Positions 10,853 through 21,950 of a DNA stretch of 64,000 bases are shown here, in pieces; the first letter of the stretch is position 1, and every line of letters starts with the position of its first letter. The stretch is from Acorus gramineus (taxonomy: Eukaryota; Streptophyta; Magnoliopsida; Acorales; Acoraceae): assembly GCA_030737835.1 (NCBI GenBank), contig CM060849.1, positions 28,206,311 through 28,270,310 of the forward strand, given 5' to 3'. Made by a program: the position numbers and the translations under genes. The notes below the pieces were generated by a model. It did no database searches. It was not told the DNA's origin and saw only the letters and a list, made by a program, of their open reading frames with translations.

Positions 10853-11712
10853 CTCGGATGCAAGTGTTAGCCAATGTTAAGGTCCATAGGAAAGTATCGT
10901 ATTTCACCTATATGTATGTGTATGTTTGTGTGAGAGTGATGGTGTCCAGAGTAGTAGTCTTTGTACGACCTGTGTATATATCCAGGTAAAGTATCGCAGA
11001 GTTTGGCAATTATTTACAGATTGAATTCTAGTTGTGAGAATTTCTTGACAACACCAGTACGGTGCTCACATGTTGTGGTACCACAAAACAGAGGAGGTTT
11101 TTTTTTTTCTCTTTAATGCACTTATGCACCCAAAGAGAATCTAAAGACAATCTATGCATTTTGTCATGGAGTACGTCCTGCGTGTTCAACGAGTTCGGAT
11201 CCCGTGGTGAATCCGTCCATGGCGGCTGACACATGACAGTTATCTTTAAGCCTCTCAAGGGGTCGGTCGATTCAGACCTGACCCAATTGATTATCCAATT
11301 ATTTGAATTGAGTATTTTATGTTTTTATCGGGTTCGGATTTATCCACTAACAAGCTTAGGTCAGACCAGAAAATACTAAACTTGGAGAGGTCGAGTGACT
11401 TCTTAAGAGTTGAACTTGGCTTTTTTCTTTCTTCTATCGCCTTCATTTTTGTGAAAAAAGATAAAGAGTTTGAAAAAAGGAAGGGAGAGGAGAAGAAGAT
11501 GAGAAAAGTTTTGTTTTAGTGAAAAAAAGCACTGCACATTCAGGTTGTGGAGACCACATTTTTTTGTTTGGATTTTTTCATTCCTATTTTTTCATAAAGA
11601 GTTTGAATAAATAGAGTCCAGTGCATTATAGATATTTCCTCAAATGCAAGTGTTAATTAACCAATGTTAAGGTCCATATGGAAAATATTGTAGTGCATCT
11701 ATATGTATGTGC
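10853..11712 (+). repeat. Duplicated OMT 3' flank
   Basis: The 3' flank at about 10857-10930 (CAAGTGTTAGCCAATGTTAA, then GGTCCATAGGAAAGTAT, then ACCTATATGTATGTG) recurs diverged at about 11644-11712 (CAAGTGTTAATTAACCAATG, then GGTCCATATGGAAAATAT). The 700 bp between them contain no gene. A short leftover of a second OMT 3' end is the simplest reading. Unit 2 has lost the second copy through a deletion of roughly 735 bp. Confidence 0.6.
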
Positions 11713-11715
11713 GTG

Positions 11716-12204
11716 TGATGTAGCACGATCATGGACCGCTTCGATCGATATAGAGGACTACCAAATGGATGATTATGGTTGATTTGCAATTTTAATAATT
11801 TTTTAAGATTTCTTTATTTTTTTAATTTTTAGAATTTGAATTTAAATTTAAATTTGAATTTGAAATTTGAAATTTAAATTTGAATTTGGTTATGATTTAT
11901 TTGTGATTTAAGAGATTTAAAGATTTGTCGAGATCCTATTTATTAGGATGCTCTGTTCTATAAGTAGTTTTATAATAAAAAAATTAAGAATAAGATTTGG
12001 TCAATATAATTTTATATTTCTCTACTGTATTTCTGTAATTCTAAGACGATTATCAAATACGTAGATTTTCATCATTTCTGATATTCTTAGGAATCAACAG
12101 ACTTGTTGAAGTCCATCATCCTGGCATTTTTTTTGAAGAATCAATAACGGCGTTGGAGCCTATTGATCTGATCCAGAGAAGAGCGTGAACTCTACACTAT
12201 ATCA
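11716..12204 (+). mobile_element. Fossil copia-type LTR, family C
   Basis: A 489-bp LTR starting TGATGTAGCACGATC and ending TATATCA, directly followed by ATTGGTATCACAGCC. That sequence is a recognisable primer-binding site for initiator methionine tRNA, so this was a 5' LTR. It is related to the LTR block at 17532-18634. The body that belonged to it is not seen downstream, where sequence of a different copia family begins. It is an old, broken relic. Confidence 0.65.
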
Positions 12205-15200
12205 ATTGGTATCACAGCCACGTCGATTCATCGAGATAATTCAATATCCCATTTATCTACCCCTTACCCGTATTTAAAAAAAAAAAAAAACATCACATAC
12301 CATCTGTACAACCCCAAAACCCCACAAAAAAAAAAATACATCCTAACCGTACAACTACAATCCCCCACAAAAAAATAATCCATCACCATTACAATCATGA
12401 AACCCTATCTATTGACTCAGCATTGCTGCCCGAAGCAAATTCATTTTATTTTATTTTATTTTATTTTGAGCAATGGACATGATCAAGGGTTATTTCATAG
12501 TTAATAAAACCACAACAATCGTAGAGATGACAAGTTATCGGAAACCATCAGAAGTGGAATGATGTTGAATGAAAGCAAGGGAAAAGTTTGCATAACAAAC
12601 CCCTAAAATGCAAAAGAAAATTATTGTCATCCATGTTGTATTTCAGATAATAATTTTGGTCACGTACCTGAAGTATGTCCAAATCTTTAAATTGGTTACG
12701 TACCTGAAGTACGCTTAAACTCTTTATTAGTCATGTACTTGATATATGATTAGATATTTGTCAATTTTATATTTACGTCTTTATTTTTCTATGTTATATG
12801 AAATGCAGTTTTACATTTCTAGATTTATTTTATTCTTCTCACATCTTTTGTAGAATAAAGTATGAAAATTGTAATATTATATCTTAAACATTACAAAATT
12901 GTTTGTAAGCTCTAGAAGTGCAAACATCATATGATCATGGATTATATAATGATGCTTCAAAAAATTAAAAATTCTATTGCATACCCCATTAAAGAACCAG
13001 ATTCTTTCATCCAATTATGTGTATTATTTTTTTGGATTATCATTTTAATGAGACAATATTTCCGCCGTTAAGGGGAGGGAAGACGTATCTGAAGTACAAT
13101 ATGTTCCTGAAGAACGACAAGAATTATAGTGGAATACATTCACTCTGTCTCATCTAGGCTCACGTACAGCTCAACGTGAAAATCAAATTCCTAATGCATG
13201 CCGGAAGTGTGACAGACTTATAGATTCAAAAGATTCAGCTCTCCAGAAGTGGAGATCAAATGAAAAATCATGCTCTAATAATGCTCCAGAAGAACTTATA
13301 CATAATGCTTCAGAAGAGATTATGAACAATAGATCCACTTTCTCTAAAAACTCCAGAAGAGTATAATGTCCCTGAAGAGAAACGAGTCCCAGAAGTGACT
13401 ACACAAACTCTTGAAGAGGAAAAGGTACCTAATAATATTAAGATCTCTATATTTTATATGCATATAAGAGAAATGTGGAATCGCAAATAAATGATCATCG
13501 ATGACATATTTATCATACGAAGTAGCTACCGAAATTTCAAAGGGCGATGATTGCAATGAGCCACACAACATAAATGAATGTTGACAAAGAAATAATTGGC
13601 CAAAATAGAAAGATGCTATTCCAGCAGAATTGAGTTTTCTTGAAAAATGTGGTGTATTCGAACCTATAATACATACCCCAAAAGATGTTAACCCTGAAGG
13701 TTACAAATGGGTGCTTGTAAGAAAGCAAAATGAGAAAATAAAATTGCTAGATAAAAGACACGTCTTGTGGCACAAGGTTTCCTGCAGAAACCTAGGATTT
13801 GACTATGAAGAAACATACTCATCAATCATGGATACAATAACGTTCCATTACCTAGAAAGTCTCAAGGTTTCTGAAAAACTCAATATGAGACTAATGAACG
13901 AAATAACAGTTTATCTATATGGGAATTTATATGAATCCCTGAAGGATATAAATTGCCTAAAGCAAAATCAAAGAGTATGTACTCAATAAAGCCAAACGAT
14001 TATTGTACAGCTTAATGCAGTAGGTACAACCGTCTTAGTGAATACTTGATAAAAGCAGGTTATGAAAACAATCTCATTTGCCCATGTGTCTTTATAAATA
14101 TATCAAGTAAGGGATTTGCCATTTTGACAGTTTATGTTGATAACATAAATTCAATTGAGACTCCTGAAGAGCTCAACAAAACTGTATAATATCTTATGCA
14201 TGAATTCAAAGTAAAAGGCCTTGGAAAAACTAAATATTGTCTTGGCCTGCAGATCGAGCAAAGCCCAAGTCAGATACTTGTCCATCAAATAACATATATT
14301 GAAAAAGTCTTGAAGCATTTTAATATGGACAAATATTATCCATTAAGTACTCATATGGTGGTCAGGTCACTTGACCCAAAGAAGGACCATTTTTTCATCT
14401 GAAAGAGGATATAAAAAAAATCTTCTTGGTCTTGAAGTACCATATCTTATTGCAGTTGATGATTTATTATATTCGATACGGTGTATTAAACCTGACATTG
14501 CATTCTTATTTAATTTATGGACTATATTTAAATTTACGTCAATCTGAATACACTGACATGATGTTAAACACATTTTCTGTTATATTCGTGTAACAATATA
14601 TGTTGATTTATTGTACTCAAAGAATTCCACAAGTGGTCTCTTGTTGAAAGAATATTATGTGCATATTTAAGATATTTTTCAGATCCTCACAAACAGGTTA
14701 TGTATCTACATGTTGTGGTACAACGATCATTATGTATCTACATCTTGGAGTTTTATTTTACAGGCTAATCATTATGAAGCTTATAAATGTGAAATCGATG
14801 TTCTACAGATTTAGTGGAAAGACAATCACGCCAATTTGTTCATTAAAGCATGCCCACGTCAACATTAAAAAAGGTGGTGTACAAAATCAGATGCAACGTA
14901 TTTGTAACTAATCTTTTTGGCCTTATCGTTATGAGGGGGAGTATTATTAAATGACATTTGCGTGCTGTACTCTTTTTCCTTCGCCTAGGTTTTGTCCCAT
15001 TGGATTTTCCTGGCAAGGTTTTAACGAGGCAGTGTTAAAGCGCATACACCAATCTAAGATAAAGTATATTGTACTCTTTTTCCTTCGCTTTGGTTTTTTC
15101 CCGCTCGGTTTTCCAAGCAAGGTTTTAATGAGGCAATTATCTTAGCGTGGTGGTCATCCAAGGGGGAGTGTTGTGAATATAGTGGATAACCACCACTAAT

Positions 15201-15481
15201 CCTAGCCATAACCTCCCTCACTCTTCAACTCCATAACCCCTCTCATTTAACTCCATAACCCCCACTATTAATCACCCCACTATCTACCCCCTCACCTCTA
15301 TAGACTTGTAACACCCTATCTTTGGGATTCCTCCATGCACCCTATAAATAGAGGGGTTTCTCATGTATTCCACAACCAACCAACAAATAGTGAATAAGAA
15401 TCTCTCTCTACTTCTCTTCTATATGCTTGTGTGCTTTGTTTATGTATACTTGTGTGTATGTATTCTACTTAGTTTATAACA
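12205..15481 (+). mobile_element. Fossil Ty1/copia relic, family B (unit 1)
   Basis: A degraded Ty1/copia remnant related to the longer element at 44984-50950. Fragments of reverse transcriptase (around 13630-14400, including KWVLVRKQN, SIMDTITF and YCLGLQIEQ) and of RNase H remain. A polypurine tract (AAGGGGGAG) precedes a 3' LTR at 15169-15481 that starts TGTTGTGAATATAGTGG and ends TTATAACA. No gag, protease or complete integrase is recognisable and the matching 5' LTR is missing. It is heavily broken, with many interruptions. It is older than the unit 1/unit 2 duplication because the same relic is at 34765-38031. Confidence 0.8.
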
Positions 15482-16090
15482 TTATCAAATTAATTTCTAA
15501 TGAAATAAGAAAAATGTAACAATCATAAAATATCTTTGAAAATGGTTTGATGACTACATTGTTTAACCAGTGATTGATTCACTGCTACAACAATTTTGGG
15601 GACTTTGAGAGGCGCAAAGGGGGAGAAATGTAGAGAGAGAGAGAGAGAGATGGATTTGAGGGAGCCAGATAATTTCAGATAAACAGAGAGAGTGAGAGAA
15701 CCAACTTGAAAGGGGAGTGAGAGAGGTCGAAAGATAGAGAGAGACGTTTGAAAGATGAAACGGCCACATTGAAAGATGAAACGGCCAAGGAATTATGGGC
15801 TTGGGAGATAATTTTGGAAAGAGAAAAATTCATGGGATCTGGGAATATGAAACAGTTTTTGTGTGTGTTAAATGTTTAGAAAGATTTAATAGGATTCATA
15901 TAGAATTTTTCAAGATTTTCAAAATGAACACTCCTGATATGGATTTATCAAGGTTTAATAGCTTTCCTGATATGATGGGATTTTCAAGAATTTAGAGATT
16001 TACCAATCGATGGGCTAAGAAACAGTACTTGTTGAATGTTCGTTGTACATACACGAACTTTATGACTATATCTACAAGTGCGATAACATA
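15482..16090. other. Spacer with a GA microsatellite
   Basis: No gene is supported. A (GA)n run at 15632-15650 is about ten bases longer than its unit 2 equivalent at 38181-38190. The rest is AT-rich and shared with unit 2 up to about 16000, where unit 2 carries about 440 bp that unit 1 lacks. Confidence 0.5.
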
Positions 16091-16611
16091 TAGGGCTGGT
16101 AAACGAGTCGAGCAGCTTGGGCTCGATTCGGGCTCGGCTCGCTCAGGCTCGTTCGATTAGACAAACGAGCTGAGCTTGAACAATTTTTAAAGCTCGGTTT
16201 GTAAACGAGCCGAGCCTGAGCCGAGCCCGAGCCGAGCCCGAGCCTAGACGAGCTCGTTTACTTAACTGAAAAAAGGTTAACGAGCCGAGCCCGAGCCTGA
16301 ACTTATGTTACTTTCACATGTATAAGGTGTTGTGATTTATGAAATGTGACTTCTTAAATGCTAAACAAGATTTTTTTTAGCTAAACGAGCCCGAGCCCGA
16401 GCCGAGCCTTGATTCGAGCTTCAGCTTGGCTTGTTTAACAAACGAGCCGAGCCGAGCTTTAACCGAGCTTTTCACGAGTCCAACGAGCCGAGCTTGAACA
16501 CAAAATGAAGCTCGTTCCTGAGCCGAGCCGAGCCCGAGCTGAGCCTGATACTAAACGAGCCGAGCCTGAGCAGATCAAAGCTCGGCTCGTTCGGCTCGTT
16601 TACCACCCCTA
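16091..16611. mobile_element. hAT-type MITE (family M3), unit 1 only
   Basis: A 521-bp non-autonomous element with terminal inverted repeats (left TAGGGCTGGTAAACGAG, right CTCGTTTACCACCCCTA) and an 8-bp target duplication ATAACATA at 16083-16090 and 16612-16619. The 8-bp duplication and TAGGG ends are typical of hAT elements. Both arms are packed with repeats of GAGCCGAGCC/GGCTCGGCTC, possibly transposase-binding subterminal motifs. Unit 2 has the empty site near 39054-39065, so the insertion followed the unit duplication. There is no coding capacity. Confidence 0.92.
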
Positions 16612-16659
16612 ATAACATATAAGAGTCTTATCATTTTAACAATCGATGACTCGTAAGAG

Positions 16660-16939
16660 TTATGCAACACCACCATGAAGACGATGAGTCGGCACGACAA
16701 CCAAACTGTTCTTCCGAAACTCGGTGAGCCCGTACTCATCCTCCATGTCCAAGTCCTCCAGCGACACACCATTCGGGAGTTACCATTCGAAACAATGCAC
16801 AATCTGAGCGATCACCAATCGCATAACCGTCATGCCCATATACACTCCGGCGCACAGCCCATGCACGGACTCAAATGGGATAACTCTGAAGTCGGTGCCA
16901 GAAATGTCAACATTTGAATCTTTCGGGGTTGAACTCTTC
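16660..16939 (-). pseudogene. P450 exon 2 remnant (unit 1)
   Basis: The minus strand encodes the C-terminal part of a CYP71-clan P450. EEFNPERF is only partly kept here, since about nine bases covering FMD are missing relative to unit 2. It continues with DISGTDF, a degraded heme region ending LCAGVYMG, then IVHCFEW followed by a stop, LPNGVSLEDLDMEDEYGLTV and a natural-looking end at 16660. The heme cysteine remains but the conserved FGSGRR before it reads FESVRG. It has no exon 1 or I-helix. It is a third, more diverged P450 lineage within the unit, cut at the right by a MITE-like element. Confidence 0.85.
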
Positions 16940-17392
16940 GGCCTAGTTTAGTATGGGGATAAGGAGTTGAGATAAAGAAAAAAATTGGATTAAATCACTT
17001 ATTATCCCATATGGCATTAAAAAAAAATTGGATAAAGCATGAACAATTGTCCATATTTTGAGATAAAAAATGGGGATAGTTTGTTCTTGATAAAAGGTGG
17101 AATAGACTTTGTCCCAATTTTTTATCCCTATTTTATAAAATTGGAATAACATTTATGACTACCCTTCAAAAAAAAAAAAAAAAAATTGTGTTCAACCAAA
17201 CAATATTAATGCTCTATTAATAGGAAGGGTAGATCTGGTATTTTTTTAAAAAAAATTAAATTATCACATATTTGATCCAAATACAAGATTGAGGATAAGA
17301 ACACAAAAAATGAGGATAATAAAAAGCATTATCAAATACAAATCTGGATAAAAATAGTGATTTTTTTATCCCTATAAATTAGGCTAACTTAT
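16940..17392. repeat. MITE-like element, family M4 (unit 1)
   Basis: AT-rich sequence begins GGCCTAGTTTAGTATGGGG and ends near TTATCCCTATAAATTAGGCT, which looks like an imperfect inverted repeat of about 20 bp. It abuts the P450 remnant exactly where coding similarity stops. The interior is rich in GGATAA/TTATCC. No clean target duplication was found. It is shared with 39389-39838. Confidence 0.45.
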
Positions 17393-17444
17393 CCTAAATC
17401 ACATGATTAATTAAGTATTGATTATTAGAATTTATTATTTTTTT

Positions 17445-18741
17445 TTGTTTTGTTATTCATGGTGAATATCAATTACGTAGAGTTCTATCATCTAGTATTC
17501 GTCAAGAAATCAACAGATTGTTGAAGCTCATTGATGCAGCACGATCAGGGACATTTTGATTGGCATTGAGGACCATCAAATGGATGATTATAGATGATTC
17601 ACAATTTTTTTTATTTTTACTATTTTGGCGGTTTGAGAGATTGTTAGGATTTATTTTATGGGTTAAAGACATCCAAGTCATGGCAAACATGGGTAATCCC
17701 ATATAAGTCCTTATCAAAGTTGGGGCAGACTTACAAGTCCTTGAAAACTCACAAAAACCCATATACGTCCCTGGTTTCAACAAAAATTAATCAAAACTCA
17801 ACCTACCTTACTTAACTTTAACTTATAAGTAAGAAATGATTAAATTATCCTCAAATTTGTAACCATTTCCAATCAATACCTTAATGAAAATGAAGAAACA
17901 TAAAAAGTCTTATAAGGATAATATGATTTTTGCATGGACTAATTTATTTTTATAATTCTTTATGGAGACTATAGTATCTACACAATCACATGGTGATAAA
18001 GTATTTTGTTAAATTTGAATGAAAATTTAACCCGATGATGATAATTAGATTTTTGTGAGTTTTCAAAGACTCATATGTTTGCCCCAACTTTCATATGGAC
18101 TTATATGGGATTATCCATGTTTCCAGGGATGCAGATGTCTTTAACCCTTATTTTATTTGTTTAGTTACTATATTTAGATTTGAATTTCAAATAATTATTT
18201 GAATTCGAATTTGAATATTAGTTAGGATAGATATGAAGTTTGTTTGTGATTTATTAGTGAGGATTAGATATGAATTTCTTTGTGATTTTAAGATTTAGAA
18301 AATCTGTTAAAATCTTATTTAACAGATTTAGATAAGCAGTTAAGATCCTAATCTGTTAAGGATTCTCTGCCCTATAAATAGACTTGTAAATCAAATTATG
18401 AATTCAAATTTTGATCAATATAATTTTATTTTCTCTACTGTATTTTTGTGATCCTAGGAGGATTGTCAAATACATAGATTTCCACCATTTCTGGTATTCT
18501 CAGGATTCAACAAATTCGTTGAAGCCCATCATCCTGGTATTCTTCGCGAATCAACAGCGTCGTTGGAGTCTGCAGATCTTGCATCCTTGAAGGTTGATCG
18601 GGTCAGCAGAAGAGCGTGATCCTCACGCTGCATCACTCACCGTCCTGGTATTCTTCCTGAAGAATAAACAACATCGCTGGAGCCTACAGATTTCGCATCT
18701 TTGATCGAATCCGCAGAAAAGCATATTTATACGCTGCATCA
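17445..18741 (+). mobile_element. Fossil LTR cluster, family C, with nested MITE (unit 1)
   Basis: A complete LTR-like unit at 17532-18634 begins TGATGCAGC and ends GCTGCATCA, a perfect 9-bp inverted pair. It is flanked on the left (about 17445-17531) and right (18635-18741) by partial copies of its own 3' part. Removing the nested MITE leaves roughly 600 bp. No internal region separates the pieces, so solo-LTR formation or unequal exchange among LTRs is likely. It is related to the LTR at 11716-12204. It is old, broken and shared with unit 2. Confidence 0.65.
17660..18147. mobile_element. Mutator-type MITE (family M5), unit 1
   Basis: A 488-bp element with long imperfect terminal inverted repeats of about 100 bp (left GGGTTAAAGACATCCAAG, right GCAGATGTCTTTAACCC) and an exact 9-bp target duplication TTATTTTAT at 17651-17659 and 18148-18156. 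The 9-bp duplication and long inverted repeats are diagnostic of Mutator-like elements. It is inserted in the family C LTR. There is no coding capacity. The unit 2 equivalent is 40105-40592. Confidence 0.9.
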
Positions 18742-18749
18742 CTTAGGGT

Positions 18750-19505
18750 ATGTACATATATAAACATATGCACGTACAATATGACCCTCTCATGAGGATC
18801 CTCATATATTTGCATGTGGCTATCACTCTATTGCTTTGTATGTCATCATCCTTATCTCTTATTCTTCGGGCTTACATTGATGCTGATTGGGCAGGAGATC
18901 CTACTACTTGTCATTCTACTATAGGCTTCGATTTGCATTTTCCTTGGGGATTGTCATTTCCTGGTGCAGCAAGAAACAAGCTATAGTTTCTTTTTCCAGC
19001 ACAAAAGCCGAGTATCGAGCCATGTTTATCATGACCAAAGAGATTATTCATCTCAAGCGTCTCTTGATCGATCTTAGAGTTGATGTTTCTGGTCCTACTC
19101 CTCTTTATTGCGATGATCGGAGTTCTATTCAGATAGCTAGCAATCCAGTTTTTTATGAGATGACCAAACATATTGAGATTGACTATCACTTCGTACGTCA
19201 ACACTTCCTTGCTCAGACACTTACGCTTCCGCATATTTCTTCTATTGAACAGCTTGCTAACTTCTTTACGAATCTCATTCCCTTTCACAATTTCAATCTC
19301 TTGTTCGCAAACTCACACTGTTTGATCCACCTTAACTTTGAGCAGGGGTGTTAAATTACATATGTATTATGTTAGTTTATTATTATATTAGTTTGTTAGT
19401 GCGTTACATGTACAACACTATTATGTACTTTTATATTAAGGGCTTTATTCCTTCTAAAATAGAGTTAGGTATCATTATCATTTTCTTATCTTTCTGATTC
19501 TAACA
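18750..19505 (+). mobile_element. Fossil Ty1/copia 3' end, family D (unit 1)
   Basis: A 5'-truncated copia relic. RNase H sequence (AYIDADWAGD, SSTKAEYRAM, IQIASNPVFYEMTKHIEID) covers about 18860-19340. The 3' LTR at 19349-19505 (157 bp) starts TGTTAAATTACATATG and ends TCTGATTCTAACA. LTR ends and RNase H resemble the younger element at 53487-58928, so the two probably belong to related lineages. It is broken, with several interruptions. It is shared with 41195-41950. Confidence 0.8.
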
Positions 19506-19715
19506 AGACCACAATAGTATAAATGTAAGCAAAGTTAATTCGGACTTCACGAATGACAATGCGCAGCCATATATAAATTGTATAAATTTCATGGTGCAGA
19601 AACTTCATAGTTCTATTATTCTATATATAATTCCTTTATAGGTGAACTCAGTCACCAATACTCATGCATGCAGCCATACAATGTCCTTAACTGCAATCAA
19701 TTGCGCTAAAATTAA

Positions 19716-19765
19716 TTATACAGCCTCATTGTGAAGACGATATTTAGGCACCGCAACCAAACTAC
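19716..19765 (-). pseudogene. P450 C-terminal micro-remnant (unit 1)
   Basis: On the minus strand the last 15 codons of a P450 survive: LVAVPKYRLHNEAV and a stop at 19716. They correspond to [14 protein letters not shown] of the complete gene. Similarity ends at once upstream. This is the third P450 3' end in the unit, after 16660 and before 21951. A chance match is unlikely given the run of identical codons and the stop in register. Confidence 0.7.
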
Positions 19766-19879
19766 ACCTGACGCCACAATTGCTACGAGGTTCCTTACAC
19801 AACGAGACACTCGTCGATGTGAGCAGTGTCATGTTTTGAAAGAGTGTTGATATTCTCAATTCATTGTGTAGCCCTCAAA

Positions 19880-20455
19880 AGTTAAGTCTAACAATTATCC
19901 GAAAAAATATTTGTATCCGATCTGAATCCGAATTCGAAAATTTAGAAAATATTCCGATATCCAAAAAATCCGTAACCGTATTCGAAAAAATTATCCGTAT
20001 CCAAAAAATTTCGGATCGGATACGGATATGTCTATATCCGATCCGAGAAATATCTGTATCCGAAAATATTATTATTTATTTAATTATATATTTATATTTT
20101 TAGGATTAATATGAGTTCTTATTTTTATTTTTACTCTAAAGCATGTAATGTTTGATGTATATACTTACAGTTTTATGTTTTATAATAGTTAATTATTAGA
20201 TTTTTTACATATTTCAAATATTAAATATATGATTTTTATTTTTGGATATTGGATCTGTGGATATTTTAATAATTCCATATTCATTTTGAATTTTCAGATA
20301 TTTCGAATAATTATACGAATCCGAACTTTCGGATCAAATACGGATACTTACTTTCAATATCCGTCGGATACCGCATACGGATATTTTTTTGGATATTTAG
20401 TTCGGATACAAATATGTGCTTATTCGATCTGTATCCGTCCGATTGACAAGCTTAT
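19880..20455. repeat. CGGATA-rich element (family M6), unit 1
   Basis: Two arms (about 19895-20070 and 20310-20450) are crowded with TATCCG and CGGATA words in both orientations around an AT-rich centre, so the whole could fold on itself. This layout matches non-autonomous hAT-type elements with subterminal repeats, as in the GAGCCGAGC element at 16091. Exact ends and a target duplication were not found. Copy 2 is at 42335-42900. Confidence 0.5.
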
Positions 20456-20837
20456 CAGAAGTTGTCCCCAAGCTATTTATACAGCGATGATATGAAAATT
20501 AAAGTCTATTTTTTTCTTTAAAAAAAAAACAATAATACATCTCAATATATATATTTTATTGAATGATTGTATTTTTCCCTTCCGAATCCTCACCGATGAG
20601 AAATTTTTATTAAATGCTACCTATCGACCCCTCCCCCTCCCAACTAGGCATCGGCCGGGCCAGCTCTTGAAAACTAGGCCCACTCATGGACCTATCTGGC
20701 AAACGGACTCAAGCTTCGGGCCACGGGCGGGGTGGGATATATTTTAGTCTTATAGGCCCGGCCATGCAAGTCAGACTTTCAAACTTTCGATCAAATGATG
20801 ACCCTTATCCTTGACAACTTTTCATGGAACCCTACCC
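20456..20837. other. Spacer with GC-rich patch
   Basis: No gene is supported. A GC-richer patch at 20625-20770 contains GGCATCGGCCGGGCCAGC and a later GGCCCGGCC in inverted sense, hinting at another small inverted-repeat element. Copy 2 (43060-43220) has a longer C-run at the patch start. Confidence 0.35.
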
Positions 20838-21268
20838 CGTTTGGATATAGAATTAAGTTATTATGATGTTTATGACTATTTTAGTATAAAAAAGAATAAA
20901 ATGATTTTATGTTTGGTTGTGTTTTGAATTATTTTAGTTGAAAAACTTAATAATAAAGTTTTTGTAGTTTGGGTAAAATGTGGATAAAGATTTATAAAAT
21001 GTGAAAAAATAATGATAGTTGATTTGATGTGTGATTTATAAGAGGTGATGACAGTTGATCTAACAGTGGGCCCACATATTCTTTGGGTGGAATAACTTAG
21101 AATAACTTTAATTCAAGGGGTTGGTTGGAATTTATATACCACTTTATACCAATTTATTCTGACATACCTATACCATGTTATACCCACTCATTCAAACACA
21201 TTTTTTTTGTTTTATCCCCACTATCCACATGTATTCCCATTTTATTCCCCATCCAAACAATGGCTAAG
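20838..21268. mobile_element. MITE family M1, unit 1 copy
   Basis: An element of about 430 bp starts GTTTGGATATAGAATTAAG and ends ATCCAAACAATGGCTAAG, so the ends are inverted versions of each other. The right end also pairs with the left end of the copy at 128. Interior phrases are shared with 128-565. It is immediately followed by an M2 MITE with no spacer, so M2 probably inserted at its end. It is non-coding. Confidence 0.65.
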
Positions 21269-21493
21269 GGTGCGTTTGGTTGCGCGATTGCAAAACTGAT
21301 TCTGCAGGAATATGGGTTTTAAAACTGATTCTGCAGGAAGCTCACTTTCTCAGCTTTTTGAAATCGTAGTTTTTTTGCACTATTTGCCTGAAATGTGTGT
21401 AGGAAGCTGTTAGAGTAAAATGTTTAGTTACACGATTGCAAACGCAGTTTCCTGCAATCGCAAACGCTGTGTAATCGCGCAACCAAACGCATC
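21269..21493. mobile_element. MITE family M2, second locus in unit 1
   Basis: Begins GGTGCGTTTGGTTGCGCG and ends CGCGCAACCAAACGCATC, a close relative of the element at 3569. AAG/TAAG flanks both sides. It is about 460 bp downstream of the P450 stop codon and non-coding. It is shared with 43715-43939. Confidence 0.8.
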
Positions 21494-21950
21494 GTAAGTC
21501 ACATAAATATAAGATTTAGTATATTTGCAAGTAATTGGATTCATTATTAACCGTCTATCTCGAAAATTTTCATATTTTTCAGATAAATTTTTCACTTAAA
21601 TAAATGTATTCTTTTAATCAACAATGAATGGTGAATTTTATTAGTTTTTCTACGTGCTAATTAAGAAACTGACATATTCTCTATTTAATGTATTTTTAAA
21701 ATAAGTGTCCCTTATCATTGAGGATTGATAGCACTGATGGGATCCATATCCCATCTCCGATCCGAATATATACATGTAGACAACAAGTCTTCCCTTCACC
21801 TATAATAGGTATTTCACTTTGTGCCAATTTAAAAAACAGCCACCGGAGAGACATGTGAACAAAATTCACCAACAAGTCTAACATACAATAGCTTAAATTA
21901 ACCAGCGACACAAACATACAGTAGCCTTGATGTGATAATTAGAATTAAAC
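21494..21950. other. 3' flank of the complete P450
   Basis: This AT-rich stretch is downstream of the P450 stop on the minus strand. It probably contains the 3' untranslated region; no single polyadenylation signal was picked. No gene is seen. Confidence 0.4.

Noticed and set aside
16091-16611. Repeated GAGCCGAGCC words looked like a CRISPR or satellite array
   Set aside because: Spacing is irregular, both orientations occur, and the element has hAT ends and an 8-bp target duplication.
18911-19288. 125-codon minus-strand frame (also at 41356)
   Set aside because: It is antisense to the copia RNase H remnant, which explains the openness.
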